Below, piece after piece: positions 1 through 9,614 of a stretch of DNA of 64,000 bases. How positions within the stretch are numbered: position 1 is the first letter of the stretch; every line of letters begins with the position of its first letter. Under the pieces are notes generated by a model. It worked only from the letters and a program-made list of their open reading frames with translations. It did no database searches and had not been told where the DNA came from. A program made the translations under genes and the position numbers. Origin of the DNA: Flagellimonas aurea (GTDB taxonomy: Bacteria > Bacteroidota > Bacteroidia > Flavobacteriales > Flavobacteriaceae); assembly GCF_017313785.1 (NCBI RefSeq), contig NZ_JAFLNL010000016.1, positions 1 to 64,000 of the forward strand, given 5' to 3'.

Positions 1-2
1 AA

Positions 3-1595
3 TCAAATACATCCTCCGCCATAAAGAAATTGATAGGGTTGCAGCCCAAGACCTTAAAGGTGATAGCAGATGGGGAGGAAGGGGAAATCCCTATTTCTTC
101 GGTCAAGGTAGGTCAAACGATTTTGGTTAGACCGGGAGAGAAAATCCCTGTGGATGGAACGGTGTCCAAAGGAAGTTCCTATGTTGATGAAAGTATGATC
201 ACGGGCGAACCCGTCCCTGTAGAAAAGACAAAGGATGAAAAAGTTTTTGCCGGTACCGTAAACCAAAAAGGAAGCTTTCAGTTTGTAGCTGACCGGGTGG
301 GAGGGGAGACCCTTTTGTCCCAGATCATCAAGATGGTGCAGGAAGCACAGGGGAGCAAGGCGCCCGTACAAAAATTGGTGGACAGGATTGCCGGTATTTT
401 TGTTCCCGTGGTAATGACGATTTCACTGGTGACATTTATCACCTGGATGTTCCTGGGGGGTGAGGACGCTTTTACCCATGCACTGTTGACCGCAGTTGCC
501 GTATTGGTAATAGCTTGTCCCTGTGCGCTGGGTTTGGCAACCCCCACGGCCATCATGGTGGGAATCGGCAAGGGGGCCGAACACAATATCCTCATCAAAG
601 ATGCGGAAAGTTTGGAGTTGGGTTACAAAGTAAATGCCATTGTCCTGGATAAAACGGGAACCATAACAGAAGGAAAGCCAATGGTGACCGATATGGTCTT
701 TGCGGACCATGTGACCGATCACAGGGGCCTGGAGCAAATTTTATATGCCATGGAAGGACAGTCCGAACATCCCTTGGCTGAAGCCGTGGTCTCCTTTTTA
801 AAAAATAGAAAGGTAAATCCGGTCGAAATTTTGAACTTCAATAGTATTACAGGAAAAGGTGTTCGAGCTGAGGCATTGGATGGAACCCAATACCTTGTGG
901 GCAATCATAAGTTGATGGTCGAAAAAGGAATCGCCATGGATGACAACCTGGGGCACATGGTCGAAGGGTTAGAGCAGGAGGCCAAAACGGTCATATACTT
1001 TGGCGGTGGAGGCAAGGTAAAGGCGATTTTGGCCATTATGGATAGCATAAAAAAGTCCTCAAAGGAAGCCATACGGGAAATGCAGGGGAATGGTATGGAA
1101 GTTTACATGATGACCGGTGATAACAAGATGACCGCCGAAGCCGTATCACAACAGGTGGGTATCAAAAGCTATGAAGCCGAAGTACTCCCATCAGAGAAAG
1201 CTGATTTTGTAAAAAGGCTTCAAGAAAGTGGAAAGGTGGTCGCCATGGTGGGCGATGGTATCAATGATTCGCAGGCACTTGCCCAAGCAGATGTCAGCAT
1301 CGCCATGGGCAAAGGGTCCGACATAGCCATGGATGTCGCGAAAATGACCCTGATCACCTCTGATTTAAATGCGATTCCCAAAGCGCTGAAGCTCTCCCAT
1401 AAGACCGTTATAGGTATAAGACAAAATCTTTTTTGGGCCTTTATATACAATATCATTGGAATTCCTATAGCTGCAGGGCTGCTGTATCCAATCAATGGAT
1501 TTTTGTTGGACCCGATGATAGCTGGTGCCGCTATGGCCTTTAGCAGTGTATCGGTCGTATTGAACAGTTTGAGGCTTAAAACGATTAAACTATAG
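3..1595 (+). CDS. copA: Copper-translocating P1B-type ATPase, 5' end outside the window
   Basis: This gene pumps Cu(I) across the cytoplasmic membrane at the cost of ATP. The reading frame is open to the left window edge (codons from base 3), so the N-terminal HMA domain(s) and first membrane helices are missing from view; the TTG at 30 is internal. Visible parts, numbered from codon 30: actuator-domain TGE at 58-60, membrane copper site CPC at 163-165, phosphorylated Asp 207 in DKTGT, HP motif in the nucleotide-binding domain (SEHPLAEA), GDGIND hinge, and the last two helices with YN and a MAFSSVSVVLNSL-type element. CPC plus those YN and M..SS signatures is the P1B-1 (Cu+) pattern. It is followed 21 bp later by a CopZ-like chaperone, which fits a copper-efflux operon. 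Confidence 0.93.
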   Translation, partial: SNTSSAIKKLIGLQPKTLKVIADGEEGEIPISSVKVGQTILVRPGEKIPVDGTVSKGSSYVDESMITGEPVPVEKTKDEKVFAGTVNQKGSFQFVADRVGGETLLSQIIKMVQEAQGSKAPVQKLVDRIAGIFVPVVMTISLVTFITWMFLGGEDAFTHALLTAVAVLVIACPCALGLATPTAIMVGIGKGAEHNILIKDAESLELGYKVNAIVLDKTGTITEGKPMVTDMVFADHVTDHRGLEQILYAMEGQSEHPLAEAVVSFLKNRKVNPVEILNFNSITGKGVRAEALDGTQYLVGNHKLMVEKGIAMDDNLGHMVEGLEQEAKTVIYFGGGGKVKAILAIMDSIKKSSKEAIREMQGNGMEVYMMTGDNKMTAEAVSQQVGIKSYEAEVLPSEKADFVKRLQESGKVVAMVGDGINDSQALAQADVSIAMGKGSDIAMDVAKMTLITSDLNAIPKALKLSHKTVIGIRQNLFWAFIYNIIGIPIAAGLLYPINGFLLDPMIAGAAMAFSSVSVVLNSLRLKTIKL

Positions 1596-1616
1596 TAATT
1601 TTCTAATTTAAAATCG

Positions 1617-1832
1617 ATGAACATGAGTACATTACAATTCAAATCAAATATTAAGTGCAGTGGGTGTGCCAATACCGTAAAACCATTTTTGGATAAGGTG
1701 GATGGCGTGACCGATTGGTCTGTAGACTTTGCTTCCCAAGACAAATTGTTGATCGTACAGACCACAAGTGCCACGGAAGAGGAAATCACTTCTGCCGTTG
1801 AATCGGCTGGATATCATTTGACCAAGAAATAA
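1617..1832 (+). CDS. HMA-domain copper chaperone (CopZ-like)
   Basis: A 71-residue single heavy-metal-associated domain protein, probably a cytosolic Cu(I) carrier that feeds the preceding ATPase. The metal loop is KCSGCANTV (CxxC, about residues 13-16), followed by the usual beta-alpha-beta-beta-alpha-beta spacing ending in AVESAGY. ATG at 1617 is used; a second in-frame ATG at 1623 (MSTLQF) is equally plausible and would give 69 residues. The last 17 codons recur as a detached fragment at 19030-19083, evidence of duplication or rearrangement at this site. Confidence 0.88.
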   Translation: MNMSTLQFKSNIKCSGCANTVKPFLDKVDGVTDWSVDFASQDKLLIVQTTSATEEEITSAVESAGYHLTKK

Positions 1833-2128
1833 AAGGAACGTCCAGAAGAATATATTAAAAGGTTCGAATAGGATTGGGGGTTACCTTAATCCTATTCGGG
1901 TTGGATATGTTTTTTGAACTTCTTCCGCACAACCAAGTGATGATCAAAGAATTTGTGTTCGCTTGCCATGGGCTGCTGACCAATGAATTTATAATGTCCA
2001 TGGTAGGTGTTGTCGAACTTATATCCGGAATATGCTCGATTATTGGAAGATGGATAATCGTTGCACTATCGGTCATGGTCTCCATTGCTTTTGGAATCCT
2101 TGGTTTTAACTTTAAGGTTGATATATAG
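1779..2128 (+). repeat. Direct repeat, copy 1 (HMA tail plus DoxX)
   Basis: These 350 bases align without gaps to 19030-19379 at a constant offset of 17,251 bases, in the same orientation. The first ~118 bases (HMA 3' end, intergenic spacer, first DoxX codons) differ at about 7 positions by my count; the rest of DoxX is much more divergent. Copy 1 carries the intact HMA gene and the broken doxX. Confidence 0.88.
1859..2128 (+). pseudogene. Broken DoxX-like membrane protein gene
   Basis: This is a collinear, gap-free paralogue of the intact 124-residue gene at 19110. The intact ATG corresponds here to AAG at 1859-1861, and the CAG of the intact VDIQG corresponds to TAG at 2126-2128, so both the start codon and the last ~35 codons are lost. 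Translation could only begin at TTG 1874, giving 84 residues with about three hydrophobic helices. Shared blocks are GLGVTLILFGL, MVGVVEL and GRWIIVAL. I read it as a decayed duplicate; a residual function for the truncated form cannot be excluded. Confidence 0.82.
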
Positions 2129-2738
2129 CCTTTTTATTGATATTTTATAACCATTGGGGTTGCCATATCCCAAACCTCTTTAGAAGACACGGCCGTAATT
2201 GCTTCGTCCCTATCTCATAACTTGCACACATGACGATATAGGTCGTGTTAAAAATCAAGCTGAACTCCCTTTAGGAAACCGATGTGTGTAAGCCATGATC
2301 AATCTTATTCCGGAGTTGTACATCCAAACACAATAGTAGGATTTAGTTCATCTACAATTCCAATGCTTTCGGTATAGGGTTACAGTAAGCTAATTGGTGA
2401 AATGGGTAATAGGGGAATCAAAGCTCCTCTTCATATTTTTTTAAAAAACAAATCATTTAAAGATTTTTTTATAATTTGTTAACGTTTTTTGGTATTTATT
2501 CTATTGGTCACTTCAGATCAAAGAATTGAAATAAGGAGCTTATACAGCTTCCCTTTATTAAAAATAGCCCAAGATTGTATTGGGGGATTTTTATGTAACG
2601 GCACTTTTTCGTTTGAGATAAAGGTAGTTCATGCCACTTTGCTTGAACTACCGCTACGTTAAGAGCGTGAGACAGGTATTGGTGATACAATGGAAGTATT
2701 CCCAATGGTCGCGCGCTGAATGACCAAGACGAAAATAT
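2129..2738. other. 610-bp region without a convincing gene
   Basis: It lies between the broken doxX and the ECF sigma gene. No open frame on either strand has recognizable protein character; the long minus-strand frame reaching 2903 is antisense to the sigma gene. Much of it is AT-rich (around 2430-2500 especially). The only structured element I can support is the inverted repeat at 2623-2652. Confidence 0.6.
2623..2652. promoter_or_regulatory. Inverted repeat upstream of ECF sigma gene
   Basis: Perfect 9-bp arms GGTAGTTCA (2623-2631) and TGAACTACC (2644-2652) flank a 12-base loop and end 86 bp before the sigma start codon. There is no T-run, so it is more likely an operator or leader hairpin than a terminator. 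Its function is inferred. Confidence 0.5.
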
Positions 2739-3293
2739 ATGGACCAAAAAAAATACAGTGATGAACATCTTCTTGTTGAGCAGCTGAAAGAAGGCTGCCA
2801 AGAAGCCTATGGATACCTTTTTGGGATATACCATAGAGAACTGTGCAATTACATGACGGTGGTCTCTGGCAGTACAAGGGTCGCCGAAGATATAGCCCAA
2901 CAAACTTTTATTAGGTTATGGGACAACAGGGAACGGTTGGTTGTCCAAGAAAACAAACTAAAGCATTACATCTTCAAAATAGCCTACCACCTCTTTATAG
3001 ACTCAAAACGGAAAAAGAAAAAGGAATTTGAGTTGTTGGAGAGTCTCAAACAAGAAGCGTATCTGGAAGTTGCAGATACCGATGCTTCACTTTTTGAGGA
3101 ACGATTGAAAAGAGTGGAGACCGAAATAGAAAACCTCCCCGAACAGTGTAAGCGGGTCTTTATAATGAGTAAAAAGGAAGGCCTTAAATACCAAGAGATC
3201 TCCGAGAGACTTGATATATCCATCAAAACTGTTGAAGTGCATATGGGCAAAGCACTGAAAAGACTTAGGGCCCAACTGACCATTTTCTTCTAA
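2739..3293 (+). CDS. ECF RNA polymerase sigma factor (FecI-like)
   Basis: A 184-residue sigma-70 family ECF factor of the Bacteroidetes type that drives SusCD loci. Region 2 spans about residues 23-64 (AYGYLFGIYHREL to AEDIAQQTFIRLW), and region 4 spans about 133-178 (LPEQCKRVFIMSK, then a helix-turn-helix with YQEISERLDISIKTVEVHM). A FecR-type anti-sigma gene and a SusC receptor with an N-terminal STN domain follow on the same strand, so the expected model is trans-envelope signalling: ligand-bound SusC talks to FecR, which releases this factor to transcribe the locus. The ATG at 2739 gives the usual family length. Confidence 0.93.
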   Translation: MDQKKYSDEHLLVEQLKEGCQEAYGYLFGIYHRELCNYMTVVSGSTRVAEDIAQQTFIRLWDNRERLVVQENKLKHYIFKIAYHLFIDSKRKKKKEFELLESLKQEAYLEVADTDASLFEERLKRVETEIENLPEQCKRVFIMSKKEGLKYQEISERLDISIKTVEVHMGKALKRLRAQLTIFF

Positions 3294-3316
3294 AAACCTC
3301 TCTGTAGGTTCATTTT

Positions 3317-3346
3317 CCCTGAATTGTTCCTTCTAAAGTTTCAGGG
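3317..3346. other. Hairpin between sigma and fecR
   Basis: Arms CCCTGAA (3317-3323) and TTCAGGG (3340-3346) enclose a 16-base loop. An A-run rather than a T-run follows, so it is not a canonical intrinsic terminator; it may partly separate sigma and fecR expression. Weak evidence. Confidence 0.3.
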
Positions 3347-3448
3347 CAAAAAAAGCATACTCCATAATTTTTGTGTTAAAAAAATAAATTCAGGTAAGGG
3401 TTTTTTGAAAAACTGCGTCTGTTTTATAAAAGAGATAAATTTTCACCG

Positions 3449-4627
3449 ATGACCAAGTTCGATATAAGAAGAACTATTACAAGATACATCAACCAGGAAG
3501 CTACCCAAGAAGAATTGTCAATGTTGTATGAGTGGGTAAAAAAGGGGAACAACCAAGAAGTGTTCAAAAAGTATGTTCAGGCAGATTTCCTGATAAATTA
3601 TCAGAACAGATCTTGGAAGTCTGAGGAAGCCTTCAAAAATTTCTTGGAAACCATAAAAGAGAATGACTCCAAAAAGGTAAGGTCATTGTTGGTACGCGGA
3701 GATATGTGGAAATATGCGGCTGCCATAGTGGTAATTGTATCCACATCCTTGTTTGCATTGCTATACAGTACTCCGCAAGAGGATATGACTCCTCGAGTGG
3801 ACTTAAATATGATAACGTTGCAATTGGAGAATGGTGAAGTGTTGAATCTAGACCCAAGTGCCAATGGAACGATTAAAAGCAAAAAGGGAAATACTGTTTT
3901 TTCTTTGGTAGAAGGAGTACTCACCCAAAAGAATGGAACCAAAGGGAAGAAAGTGGAAAAAAACAATGTACTGAAGATCCCTTATGGGAAAAAGCTCTCG
4001 GTAACCCTACAAGATGGTACCGTGGTCATGTTGAATTCGGGGTCTACATTGAGCTATCCGGCTAGTTTTTCCGGGAAGGACAAAAGAGAGGTGTATTTGC
4101 AGGGAGAAGCCTTTTTTGAAGTGGCCAAGAACCCGGAACAACCGTTTTTTGTCAAAACCAATACAATATATACCCAAGTGTATGGTACAGTGTTCAATGT
4201 ATCCGCTTATACAGAGGATGGAGTGGCGGAAGTGGTTTTGGTAGAAGGCTCGGTAGGAGTTGGGGAAGTTGATGTAAATACCTCCAAAACCCCACAAATG
4301 CTAAAGCCCTCACAAAAAGCTTCAAAGCTACTTGATGTGGAGAGTGGTTTTGTTGTGGAAGATGTGGATGTTTCTTCATATGTGTCGTGGACCAAAGGCA
4401 TATTGACCTTTGAAAACGAGGCGATGTCCAACATTATAAAAAAGCTGGAGCGTCAGTATAACATACGGATTATAAACCAATTTGAAGAATTGGGTGAGCG
4501 AAGATTCACGGGAATGTTCGATGTGGAGGACATAGACCGGGTTTTGAAAACAATTCAGACCCATACCCGCTTCAGCTATCAAAAAGAAGGAAAAACAATA
4601 ACAATAAAAGAACCTAACAAACAATAG
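3449..4627 (+). CDS. FecR-family anti-sigma factor
   Basis: A 392-residue inner-membrane anti-sigma regulator. The N-terminal ~80 residues are the cytoplasmic sigma-binding part (TRYINQEATQEELSML onward), one transmembrane helix lies near residues 88-108 (YAAAIVVIVSTSLFALLY), a periplasmic FecR domain covers about 180-275 (IPYGKKLSVTLQDGT, YLQGEAFFEV, VLVEGSVGV), and a C-terminal DUF4974-like domain covers about 318-388 (GILTFENEAMSNIIKKLE, then GMFDVEDIDRVL). It sits between its presumed sigma partner and its presumed receptor, the standard order in Bacteroidetes. Confidence 0.94.
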   Translation: MTKFDIRRTITRYINQEATQEELSMLYEWVKKGNNQEVFKKYVQADFLINYQNRSWKSEEAFKNFLETIKENDSKKVRSLLVRGDMWKYAAAIVVIVSTSLFALLYSTPQEDMTPRVDLNMITLQLENGEVLNLDPSANGTIKSKKGNTVFSLVEGVLTQKNGTKGKKVEKNNVLKIPYGKKLSVTLQDGTVVMLNSGSTLSYPASFSGKDKREVYLQGEAFFEVAKNPEQPFFVKTNTIYTQVYGTVFNVSAYTEDGVAEVVLVEGSVGVGEVDVNTSKTPQMLKPSQKASKLLDVESGFVVEDVDVSSYVSWTKGILTFENEAMSNIIKKLERQYNIRIINQFEELGERRFTGMFDVEDIDRVLKTIQTHTRFSYQKEGKTITIKEPNKQ

Positions 4628-4692
4628 TGCTTATGATTTGAAGAACCAGTAGACCAAAAAACGAATACTTAACTAACTAGACTAAAAGAATT

Positions 4693-7600
4693 ATGAAAAA
4701 AACCAAAACTATCCATGCTTTGTCGCCAAAGGTCGGTAGAAGAATATTATGCTGTTTTTTCTTACTGTTTATATTCGGCCATTTGAAAGCGGCATCATGT
4801 ACGCAAGAGGATATTGTTGCCATAAGCTTTGAGAATACGAAGCTAGGGGATGTATTTGAAATGATTACAGAATCAACCGGATACAAGTTTTTCTATGAAG
4901 CTTCCGATGTTGACCTGAACCATAAGGTATCCATATCCCGCAAAGACCTTTGTGTTGAAGATTTCATGAAAGAACTTTTCAAGGATACGGACCTGTACTT
5001 TGAGGTGATCGCAAGGCAAATTGTGGTGAAGCACAAAGACAAGGGGCCACTGCCCAATTTAGTTCCCCAGAAAAGAATTGATGCACCAAAGCCGCAGTCC
5101 AACCTTTCGGGTACGGTTCTGGACGAAGCAGGTATGCCCTTGCCGGGGGCAAGTATTGTGGCCAAAGGGACCACAGTGGGTACAACTACCGATTTTGACG
5201 GGAAATTTACCATTACATTGCCAACAGGTGTTACCGAAATCCAAGTAACCTATATTGGGTATAGACCCAAAGAAGTGAATGTGGCAGGACAGACCTCCAT
5301 CACGGTTTCCATGGAACAGGATGCCGCTGCCCTTGAAGAAGTTGTGGTAGTGGGGTATGGAACATTGGCCAAAACCAAGGTGACAGGTTCTGTAGTCTCC
5401 ATTACCCCAGAAACCATTGTTGAGGTTCCCGCACTGACCCCGGAAGGTGCCCTGATCGGCCAAGTTTCCGGTGTGCAGGTACAGGAAGTCTCCGGTGAAC
5501 CAGGAGCGGCCCCTAACATTAGGGTGCGTGGTTCAGGTTCTATTTCTGCGGGAAACGACCCATTGTTTGTTGTGGACGGAATCCCTATTTCGCGTAACCT
5601 TACCTCATCAAGTCAGTTGGGAGGTGTTGCCAATAGAAGGGCTACGTTCCAACCCCCGACCATTAATCCATTGGCTACGCTAAATCCAAATGATATTGAA
5701 TCCATTCAAGTACTCAAGGATGCAAGTGCCGCAGCTATTTATGGATCTAGGGGAGGTAATGGGGTTCTTTTGATCACCACCAAGAAAGGGTCCAACTCTG
5801 AAGAAGGAGTATTTTCTTTTGATTCTTATGTGAGCATACAGTCCGTTGCCAATAAGTTGGATTTGATGAATGCCCAAGAATTGATAGACTATACTACGGA
5901 TGCCAGGAACAACAATTATCTGGCCTCTGTTGATGGAGCTTCCATCAATGATCCCATAGGACCCGGAGATAGAGGGAATGCCAACTACGAACTACCGGAA
6001 TCCTTTGTTAACTGGGATGGTACGGATACTGATTGGCAAGACCTTATCTTTAAGACCGGGATAGTTCAGAGTTACAATTTTTCATACGCATCACCGGTAA
6101 GGAACAAGACAAGTTTTTATGTATCCACGGGCTATTTTTCCCAAACCGGGGTTATAGATAAGGCGAAGTTTGAGCGGTACTCCGTACTGCTGAACCTAAA
6201 TTCCCAACTTGCCAAAAAGTTGAACTTGGATGTAAGATTGGCCCCGACCGTTACCGAAAACCAACGGGTACCGGCATCTTCACCTTATTTTGCCACGCCT
6301 CCAGGTATCGTCTATTCAGCCATAGTGCATTCTCCAACAGTGAGTCCATACAATCCTGACGGTACCATAAACCAACTGAACAACCAATCCTATTTGGGAG
6401 GTGGGACCACAACGGCAAGTAATCCTTTGGCAATCATCGAAGCCGTGGATGACCAAATATTCCAATTTCAGACAAGGGGAAGCCTTGCATTGACTTACGA
6501 TATTTTACCGGAGTTGAGTTTTAAGACCTTCGGAGGGGCATACATTAATTTGTACAATCAGGATTTTTACCGTGCCAACACATTGTTGTACAGAAATTCG
6601 GCGGATGGTAACCCGTATGGACAGGCATCATCTTCCACAGAGACCAATTGGCTTTGGGAGAATACCCTCAATTGGAAAAAGGAATTTGGAGACCATTACT
6701 TGGATGCTGTTTTGGGATATACCGCCCAAAAGGACAATTTGACATTGAAACAGGTATTGGCCAACAACTATCCGGATGATTTGGTTCCCACCATCAGTGG
6801 GGGACAGGTGTTTGGTGGCACCTCTGTAAAGGAACAGTGGTCGTTATTGTCCTCTCTATTCAGGGTCAACTACAGTTACAAGGACAAGTATTTGTTTACC
6901 GGTACGATTCGTTCCGATAAATCATCCAGATTCGGAAAGAATAACCAAACGGGATATTTTCCTTCTTTCTCGGTTGGATGGCGATTGAACGAAGAATCGT
7001 TCTTGGTCGGGTCAGAAACCGTTTCCGAGCTAAAACTTAGATTGAGTTGGGGGCAGACGGGTAACTTTGAGATTCCCAATTATGGGGCCGTTGGCCTATT
7101 ATCCCCCCAAAACTATAACTTGGGAGGAAATGAAATCAACGGTTTGGTCCAGAGTACCATTCCCAATCCCAATCTGACTTGGGAGAAATCGGAACAGATT
7201 GATGCAGGTATTGAACTGGGATTGTTCAACAATCGAGTTTTTCTTTTGGCCGATTACTACGATACAAAAACCAGAGATTTGTTGTTGAATGTTGCCATTT
7301 CCTCGGTATCTGGGTTTGAAACTACGTTGAGAAATCTTGGTGAAGTACAAAACAGGGGATTTGAGATTGCGTTGAGCACCAAGAATTTTGTAGGAGATTT
7401 TACGTGGAATACGGATATCAATTTTTCAACCAATAAGAATGAAGTGCTTTCGCTCAATGAAGGAAACGAACCCATTTATTCTTCAGGTAGTGCCGGTGTA
7501 CGCCACGTAACAAGGGTAGGAGACCCGATAGGAAGCTATTACGGATATGTAGTGGACGGTATATACCAATCACAGGCAGAAATAGATAGTGCTCCCCTGG

Positions 7601-8217
7601 ATACCCAGGCTCCTGATCCAGGTGTCGGTGATTTCAAGTTCAAGGACATTGATGGGGACGGAGAGATCACTCCAGATGATAGAACGGTTACCGGGAGTTA
7701 TTTTCCGGATTTTACCTGGGGGGTAAACAATAGGTTCAAGTACAAGAACATAGATTTGAGCTTCTTGATCCAAGGAGTCGAAGGGAATGAGATCTTGAAC
7801 CTTACCTCAAGACATATGAAGAACGGGGAGGCCAATTTTAATTCCTATGCCATTTTCAATGAACGATGGAGGTCGCCTTCCGACCCTGGGAACGGGTCGA
7901 TTCCACGGGCGGACAGAGAATCTGGAAATCATGGAAATAACAACAGACCGTCTTCTTTCCAAGTAGAGGATGGGTCGTATATCCGATTGAGGAATGTGAC
8001 CTTGGGTTATACATTGCCAACCAATAATCTTTTTGGAAGCAACATCCAGAAACTTAGGTTCTATGTTACGGGAACAAATCTTTTTACGATTACCGATTAC
8101 CTTGGTTACAACCCAGAGGTGAGTAGTATTACCACGAACAGTTTAACCCCGGGCGAGGATTATGGAGCATTTCCATTGACCAAATCCTTTACCCTAGGAG
8201 TAAACTTAAAGTTCTAA
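4693..8217 (+). CDS. SusC/RagA-type TonB-dependent receptor with STN domain
   Basis: A 1174-residue outer-membrane importer. A signal peptide occupies roughly residues 1-35; then an STN domain (about 40-115, beginning ISFENTKLGDVFEM) for FecR signalling, a carboxypeptidase-regulatory-like domain (about 138-213, GTVLDEAGMPLPGAS), the SusC junction VVVVGYGT, a plug with VDGIPIS and the ASAAAIYGSRGGNGV signature, and a 22-strand barrel ending in SFTLGVNLKF with a terminal aromatic. It is immediately followed (8 bp) by its SusD partner. Substrate is unknown; the downstream PIG-L, ROK and RIFT-barrel genes suggest an oligosaccharide containing amino or acidic sugars. Confidence 0.96.
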   Translation: MKKTKTIHALSPKVGRRILCCFFLLFIFGHLKAASCTQEDIVAISFENTKLGDVFEMITESTGYKFFYEASDVDLNHKVSISRKDLCVEDFMKELFKDTDLYFEVIARQIVVKHKDKGPLPNLVPQKRIDAPKPQSNLSGTVLDEAGMPLPGASIVAKGTTVGTTTDFDGKFTITLPTGVTEIQVTYIGYRPKEVNVAGQTSITVSMEQDAAALEEVVVVGYGTLAKTKVTGSVVSITPETIVEVPALTPEGALIGQVSGVQVQEVSGEPGAAPNIRVRGSGSISAGNDPLFVVDGIPISRNLTSSSQLGGVANRRATFQPPTINPLATLNPNDIESIQVLKDASAAAIYGSRGGNGVLLITTKKGSNSEEGVFSFDSYVSIQSVANKLDLMNAQELIDYTTDARNNNYLASVDGASINDPIGPGDRGNANYELPESFVNWDGTDTDWQDLIFKTGIVQSYNFSYASPVRNKTSFYVSTGYFSQTGVIDKAKFERYSVLLNLNSQLAKKLNLDVRLAPTVTENQRVPASSPYFATPPGIVYSAIVHSPTVSPYNPDGTINQLNNQSYLGGGTTTASNPLAIIEAVDDQIFQFQTRGSLALTYDILPELSFKTFGGAYINLYNQDFYRANTLLYRNSADGNPYGQASSSTETNWLWENTLNWKKEFGDHYLDAVLGYTAQKDNLTLKQVLANNYPDDLVPTISGGQVFGGTSVKEQWSLLSSLFRVNYSYKDKYLFTGTIRSDKSSRFGKNNQTGYFPSFSVGWRLNEESFLVGSETVSELKLRLSWGQTGNFEIPNYGAVGLLSPQNYNLGGNEINGLVQSTIPNPNLTWEKSEQIDAGIELGLFNNRVFLLADYYDTKTRDLLLNVAISSVSGFETTLRNLGEVQNRGFEIALSTKNFVGDFTWNTDINFSTNKNEVLSLNEGNEPIYSSGSAGVRHVTRVGDPIGSYYGYVVDGIYQSQAEIDSAPLDTQAPDPGVGDFKFKDIDGDGEITPDDRTVTGSYFPDFTWGVNNRFKYKNIDLSFLIQGVEGNEILNLTSRHMKNGEANFNSYAIFNERWRSPSDPGNGSIPRADRESGNHGNNNRPSSFQVEDGSYIRLRNVTLGYTLPTNNLFGSNIQKLRFYVTGTNLFTITDYLGYNPEVSSITTNSLTPGEDYGAFPLTKSFTLGVNLKF

Positions 8218-8225
8218 CCTAAAAA

Positions 8226-9614
8226 ATGGAAAACATGAAACGAGTTCTATATATAATACTATGCACGGTTCTATTCGCCGGATGTAGTGAAGACTTTACC
8301 GACCTTGCACCAGTATCCAATAGGAATGAAGCCGATTTCTATAATTCTGCGGATGATTTTGAAGTGGCCATCAATGCAAGTTATTCAGGGCTTCAAAGCA
8401 CAGGAATTTATGGAAGGGGGTATTGGACCATGTTCGAGATGCGAAGCGATAATACCGATCAAGGTCCGGATGCCACAGGGTTGGCACGTCAATACACCGA
8501 AATCAATTCCTTTACCGAAGATGCGTTGAACGAGCAGATTACTTCCGCATGGAGTGAATCGTACAAGGTGATTGCCAATTGCAACGTGATTTTGGAACGG
8601 ATACCTAATGTGGAAATGGATGCCTCCCTAAAGAACAGGGTCACAGGAGAAGCACTGTTCATTAGATCATTGGTGTACTATCATATGGCCATCGGTTTTG
8701 GAAACATCCCTTTACAGCTTACACCATATATCTCTGGGGAAGAGCTGACACAGGTCGACCAAAACACGATTTTGGGACAATTGGTCACGGACCTGACCGC
8801 GGCCGAAGATGCCTTACCGGTTTCTTACTCGGGCAGTGAAGTGGGAAAAGCAACAAAGGGAGCGGCTGCTACTCTTTTGGCCAAGGTATTGCTGACCTTG
8901 GGTGAAGATTCTGCTGCTGAAACGGTACTTCGGAGAATCATAGCCAATTATGGATATGAACTGCTTCCAGACTATGCCGATTTATGGGGTGTGGCCAATG
9001 AGAACAATGCGGAATCCATTTTTGAGGTGCAATACATCAGTGGGGGGATTGGACAAGGAAGCCTTTTTACCAACGATTTTTCACCCAGTACCGATTTGCA
9101 AACAGGCTCAGGATTTGGGCGAAACCGACCTACGGTTTCCATGTTGGAGGCATATGAGGACGGTGACCTTCGGTATGATATATCGATGGGGGATTCTTAT
9201 GTGGATTTGGAAGGAGAGACCATAGAAGCTAGGTACATCAAAAAGTACCGATCTGATTTGGCAATTGAAAACGATTCCGATACCAACTTTGTGGTTTTTA
9301 GATATGCAGATGTACTTCTTATGCTGGCCGAAGCATTGGGGGAAACACCCGAAAGCTATGATTTGATCAATGAGATTAGGAATAGGGTAAATCTTCCCGA
9401 TATTGATGCCTCCACTCCAGGAACCTTCGAAGAAAAACTATTGCAGGAAAGAAGAGTGGAGCTTGCTTTTGAGAACCATAGATGGCCAGATTTAAAACGC
9501 TTTGGTATGGTGGATAAAATCCAGGATGCTGAACCCTTCATCACCGGGACAAGGGAGTTTTTCTATATCCCACAACGTGAGATGGACATTAACCCAAATT
9601 TTGTACAGAACTAA
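8226..9614 (+). CDS. SusD/RagB-family substrate-binding lipoprotein
   Basis: A 462-residue surface lipoprotein that caps the adjacent SusC barrel and captures ligand. The lipobox is FAGC near residue 20. TPR-type helices typical of SusD are visible, as are the conserved C-terminal blocks FVVFRYADVLLMLAEAL and RRVELAFENHRWPDLKRFG, and the end FYIPQREMDINPNFVQN. Either ATG 8226 or ATG 8235 (MKRVLYI) could be the start; the second gives a cleaner signal peptide. Confidence 0.95.
   Translation: MENMKRVLYIILCTVLFAGCSEDFTDLAPVSNRNEADFYNSADDFEVAINASYSGLQSTGIYGRGYWTMFEMRSDNTDQGPDATGLARQYTEINSFTEDALNEQITSAWSESYKVIANCNVILERIPNVEMDASLKNRVTGEALFIRSLVYYHMAIGFGNIPLQLTPYISGEELTQVDQNTILGQLVTDLTAAEDALPVSYSGSEVGKATKGAAATLLAKVLLTLGEDSAAETVLRRIIANYGYELLPDYADLWGVANENNAESIFEVQYISGGIGQGSLFTNDFSPSTDLQTGSGFGRNRPTVSMLEAYEDGDLRYDISMGDSYVDLEGETIEARYIKKYRSDLAIENDSDTNFVVFRYADVLLMLAEALGETPESYDLINEIRNRVNLPDIDASTPGTFEEKLLQERRVELAFENHRWPDLKRFGMVDKIQDAEPFITGTREFFYIPQREMDINPNFVQN

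Noticed and set aside
2508..2903. 131-codon minus-strand open frame
   Set aside because: Antisense to the ECF sigma gene over much of its length and without protein-family features.
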